Shown one piece after another: positions 4,420 through 5,529 of a stretch of DNA of 5,529 nucleotides. A program made the position numbers and the translations under genes. The DNA lies in contig JAEOTL010000282.1 in assembly GCA_016839845.1 (NCBI GenBank), positions 1 to 5,529 of the forward strand, in the 5' to 3' direction. The stretch's first letter is position 1. Each line of letters begins with the position of its first letter. Below the pieces are notes generated by a model. That model ran no database searches and was not told the DNA's origin. It saw nothing but the letters and a program-made list of their open reading frames with translations. Source of the stretch: Promethearchaeota archaeon. GTDB taxonomy: Archaea; Asgardarchaeota; Lokiarchaeia; Sigynarchaeales; SOKP01.

Positions 4420-5529
4420 TTGACTTTAGAGATTGAAAAAGTGAAGCATCGTTTTATGATAGTTTATCCCAATTTGGGTCAGCCTCTATTTTTGAACTTT
4501 GATCCCAATTTGAAAGAGAAAGAATTGCAAGCCGAACTGCTTATCATAAGTGATGTTTTAGATCCAAACAAATTTGAAACGCAAATAAAAGGACAGATTA
4601 AAATACTTCCTGTTTTCGATTATATGTGGAGATTAAGAAAACTCTACGACAAAATAAAAAAAGAGCAAGCTATAATAGATAAAAAAATCAGTTTCTGGGC
4701 AAGGAGAAAGAAAAAAAAAGCTACGTTAAAGAAAACAAAAATATTTAATGAAGAAATCAAAGAGAAGGGAATAGATATTGATTTCAAATCGGATGATATC
4801 GATTACAAATTAAAGAAATTACGGGTACACCCTTATAGGGGGAAACCATTTTTTCCACCGGTTATAAAGGTTAAACAAGTTTACCCCATTCCAATTACTG
4901 ATCCCTCTTATTTAGATTCATTTTACCCACAAGATTACTTACGGAAATATGAGGTATTTGGGACTCTCAATAAATTTTATAGAGTACAGATTCGATTCAC
5001 AGTGAGTAAAGATATTCAAAACTTTCTCGGAGAGAGAAACTTTATAATGTTTGATTTAGTTTTAGTAAATGAAAGAACCAATTTTCATTCTATTGTACTT
5101 TCTAAACAAGATTGGACAAATTTCAAGTTTATTCATGCAACCGATTTACATTTGGCAGATCGAAACGATAGGATTTATAGCAGTATTAAAAACTGGACAG
5201 AATCATCCATTAAAAAGGATGTGGACGACTTTTTAGATACGTTTGCTAAAAAGCTAAAACTTAAGCAGAAAAAGCCACCTGAAGAGAAGCAATTAACCGA
5301 AATTAAAACCCCCTTAAGAAAACGCTTAATTAATCCCAATAATCAATTTAGGAAGTTTATTAAAATAGTAAATAGAGAAGTACTTAAAAATAATATTGAT
5401 TTTATCGTTTTAACAGGAGATATTGTGGATTATGCGGTATTGAGCAGATATACTGAAAAAGTCCGTAAATTAAATGAATTTAAATATGAAGAAAGTAATT
5501 GGCAAGTATTCAAGAATATACTACTTAAT
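4420..5529 (+). CDS. Calcineurin-like metallophosphoesterase with long N-terminal domain, C-terminus cut by window edge
   Basis: This family hydrolyses phosphate mono- or diesters with a two-metal centre. Numbered from TTG 4420, the frame stays open for 370 codons to the edge. FIHATDLHLAD places motif I (D-x-H) at D242 and H244, and VLTGDIVD places motif II (G-D-x-x-D) at G333-D334 and D337; the later GNHE and GHxH motifs would lie beyond the window. About 240 residues precede the catalytic domain: a beta-rich-looking opening (about 13-75) containing MIVYPNLGQPLFLNF, a lysine-rich helical stretch (about 75-130), and a further region to about 235. Between motifs I and II there is an unusually long insert of about 85 residues, also lysine-rich. 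No signal peptide or membrane segment is visible, so it is probably cytoplasmic. The start is uncertain: TTG 4420 directly follows an in-frame TAG; GTG 4441 and ATG 4456 are alternatives without clear ribosome sites. The substrate is unknown. Confidence 0.85.
   Translation, partial: MTLEIEKVKHRFMIVYPNLGQPLFLNFDPNLKEKELQAELLIISDVLDPNKFETQIKGQIKILPVFDYMWRLRKLYDKIKKEQAIIDKKISFWARRKKKKATLKKTKIFNEEIKEKGIDIDFKSDDIDYKLKKLRVHPYRGKPFFPPVIKVKQVYPIPITDPSYLDSFYPQDYLRKYEVFGTLNKFYRVQIRFTVSKDIQNFLGERNFIMFDLVLVNERTNFHSIVLSKQDWTNFKFIHATDLHLADRNDRIYSSIKNWTESSIKKDVDDFLDTFAKKLKLKQKKPPEEKQLTEIKTPLRKRLINPNNQFRKFIKIVNREVLKNNIDFIVLTGDIVDYAVLSRYTEKVRKLNEFKYEESNWQVFKNILLN

Noticed and set aside
4468..4520. Palindrome CCCAATTTGGG and a repeated CCCAATTTG
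   Set aside because: Both lie in the phosphoesterase coding frame (PNLG and PNLK) and are short enough to be chance.
1..5529. CRISPR array, rRNA or IS element
   Set aside because: No regularly spaced repeats, no rRNA-like conserved blocks, no transposase motif and no terminal inverted repeats were seen.

Overview
The window reads as AT-rich archaeal DNA. The clearest archaeal marks are an Sm-like (LSm) RNA-binding protein, a tRNA gene with a bulge-helix-bulge (BHB) intron, a tungstopterin-type aldehyde:ferredoxin oxidoreductase, and TATA-box-like promoters close to start codons. Gene content and base composition would suit an Asgard (Lokiarchaeota-like) genome, but that assignment is inference; no single marker here fixes the phylum.

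Layout. Positions 1-1634 (minus) hold the first 544 residues of an aldehyde:ferredoxin oxidoreductase family protein. It most likely starts at a TTG behind a strong Shine-Dalgarno, and its C-terminus lies off the left edge. A divergent promoter region (1635-1827) separates it from a plus-strand nucleotidyltransferase-fold protein (1828-2595). Only 13 bases further on, converging on it, ends a free-standing LAGLIDADG homing endonuclease with a C-terminal helix-turn-helix (2609-3505, minus). Upstream of the endonuclease on the same strand is a tRNA-Arg(CCU) gene (3613-3718) interrupted in its T-loop by a 31-nt intron, followed by a T7 terminator tract. Eight bases before the tRNA ends a 54-residue zinc-ribbon protein (3727-3891, minus). 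Divergent from that is the LSm protein (4014-4289, plus). The right end carries the first ~370 residues of a calcineurin-like metallophosphoesterase (4420-5529, plus), cut by the window edge.

The genes do not form one pathway; short same-strand coupling is seen only for zinc ribbon plus tRNA. The most notable element is the tRNA. Removing exactly 31 nt restores a standard 75-nt tRNA with a perfect acceptor stem, a perfect T-stem and a TTCAAAT T-loop, and the excised segment folds with its flanks into a near-ideal BHB splicing motif at position 58/59. Two further oddities are short in-frame stubs ending in a single stop codon just before the start of the homing endonuclease (TGA) and of the phosphoesterase (TAG).
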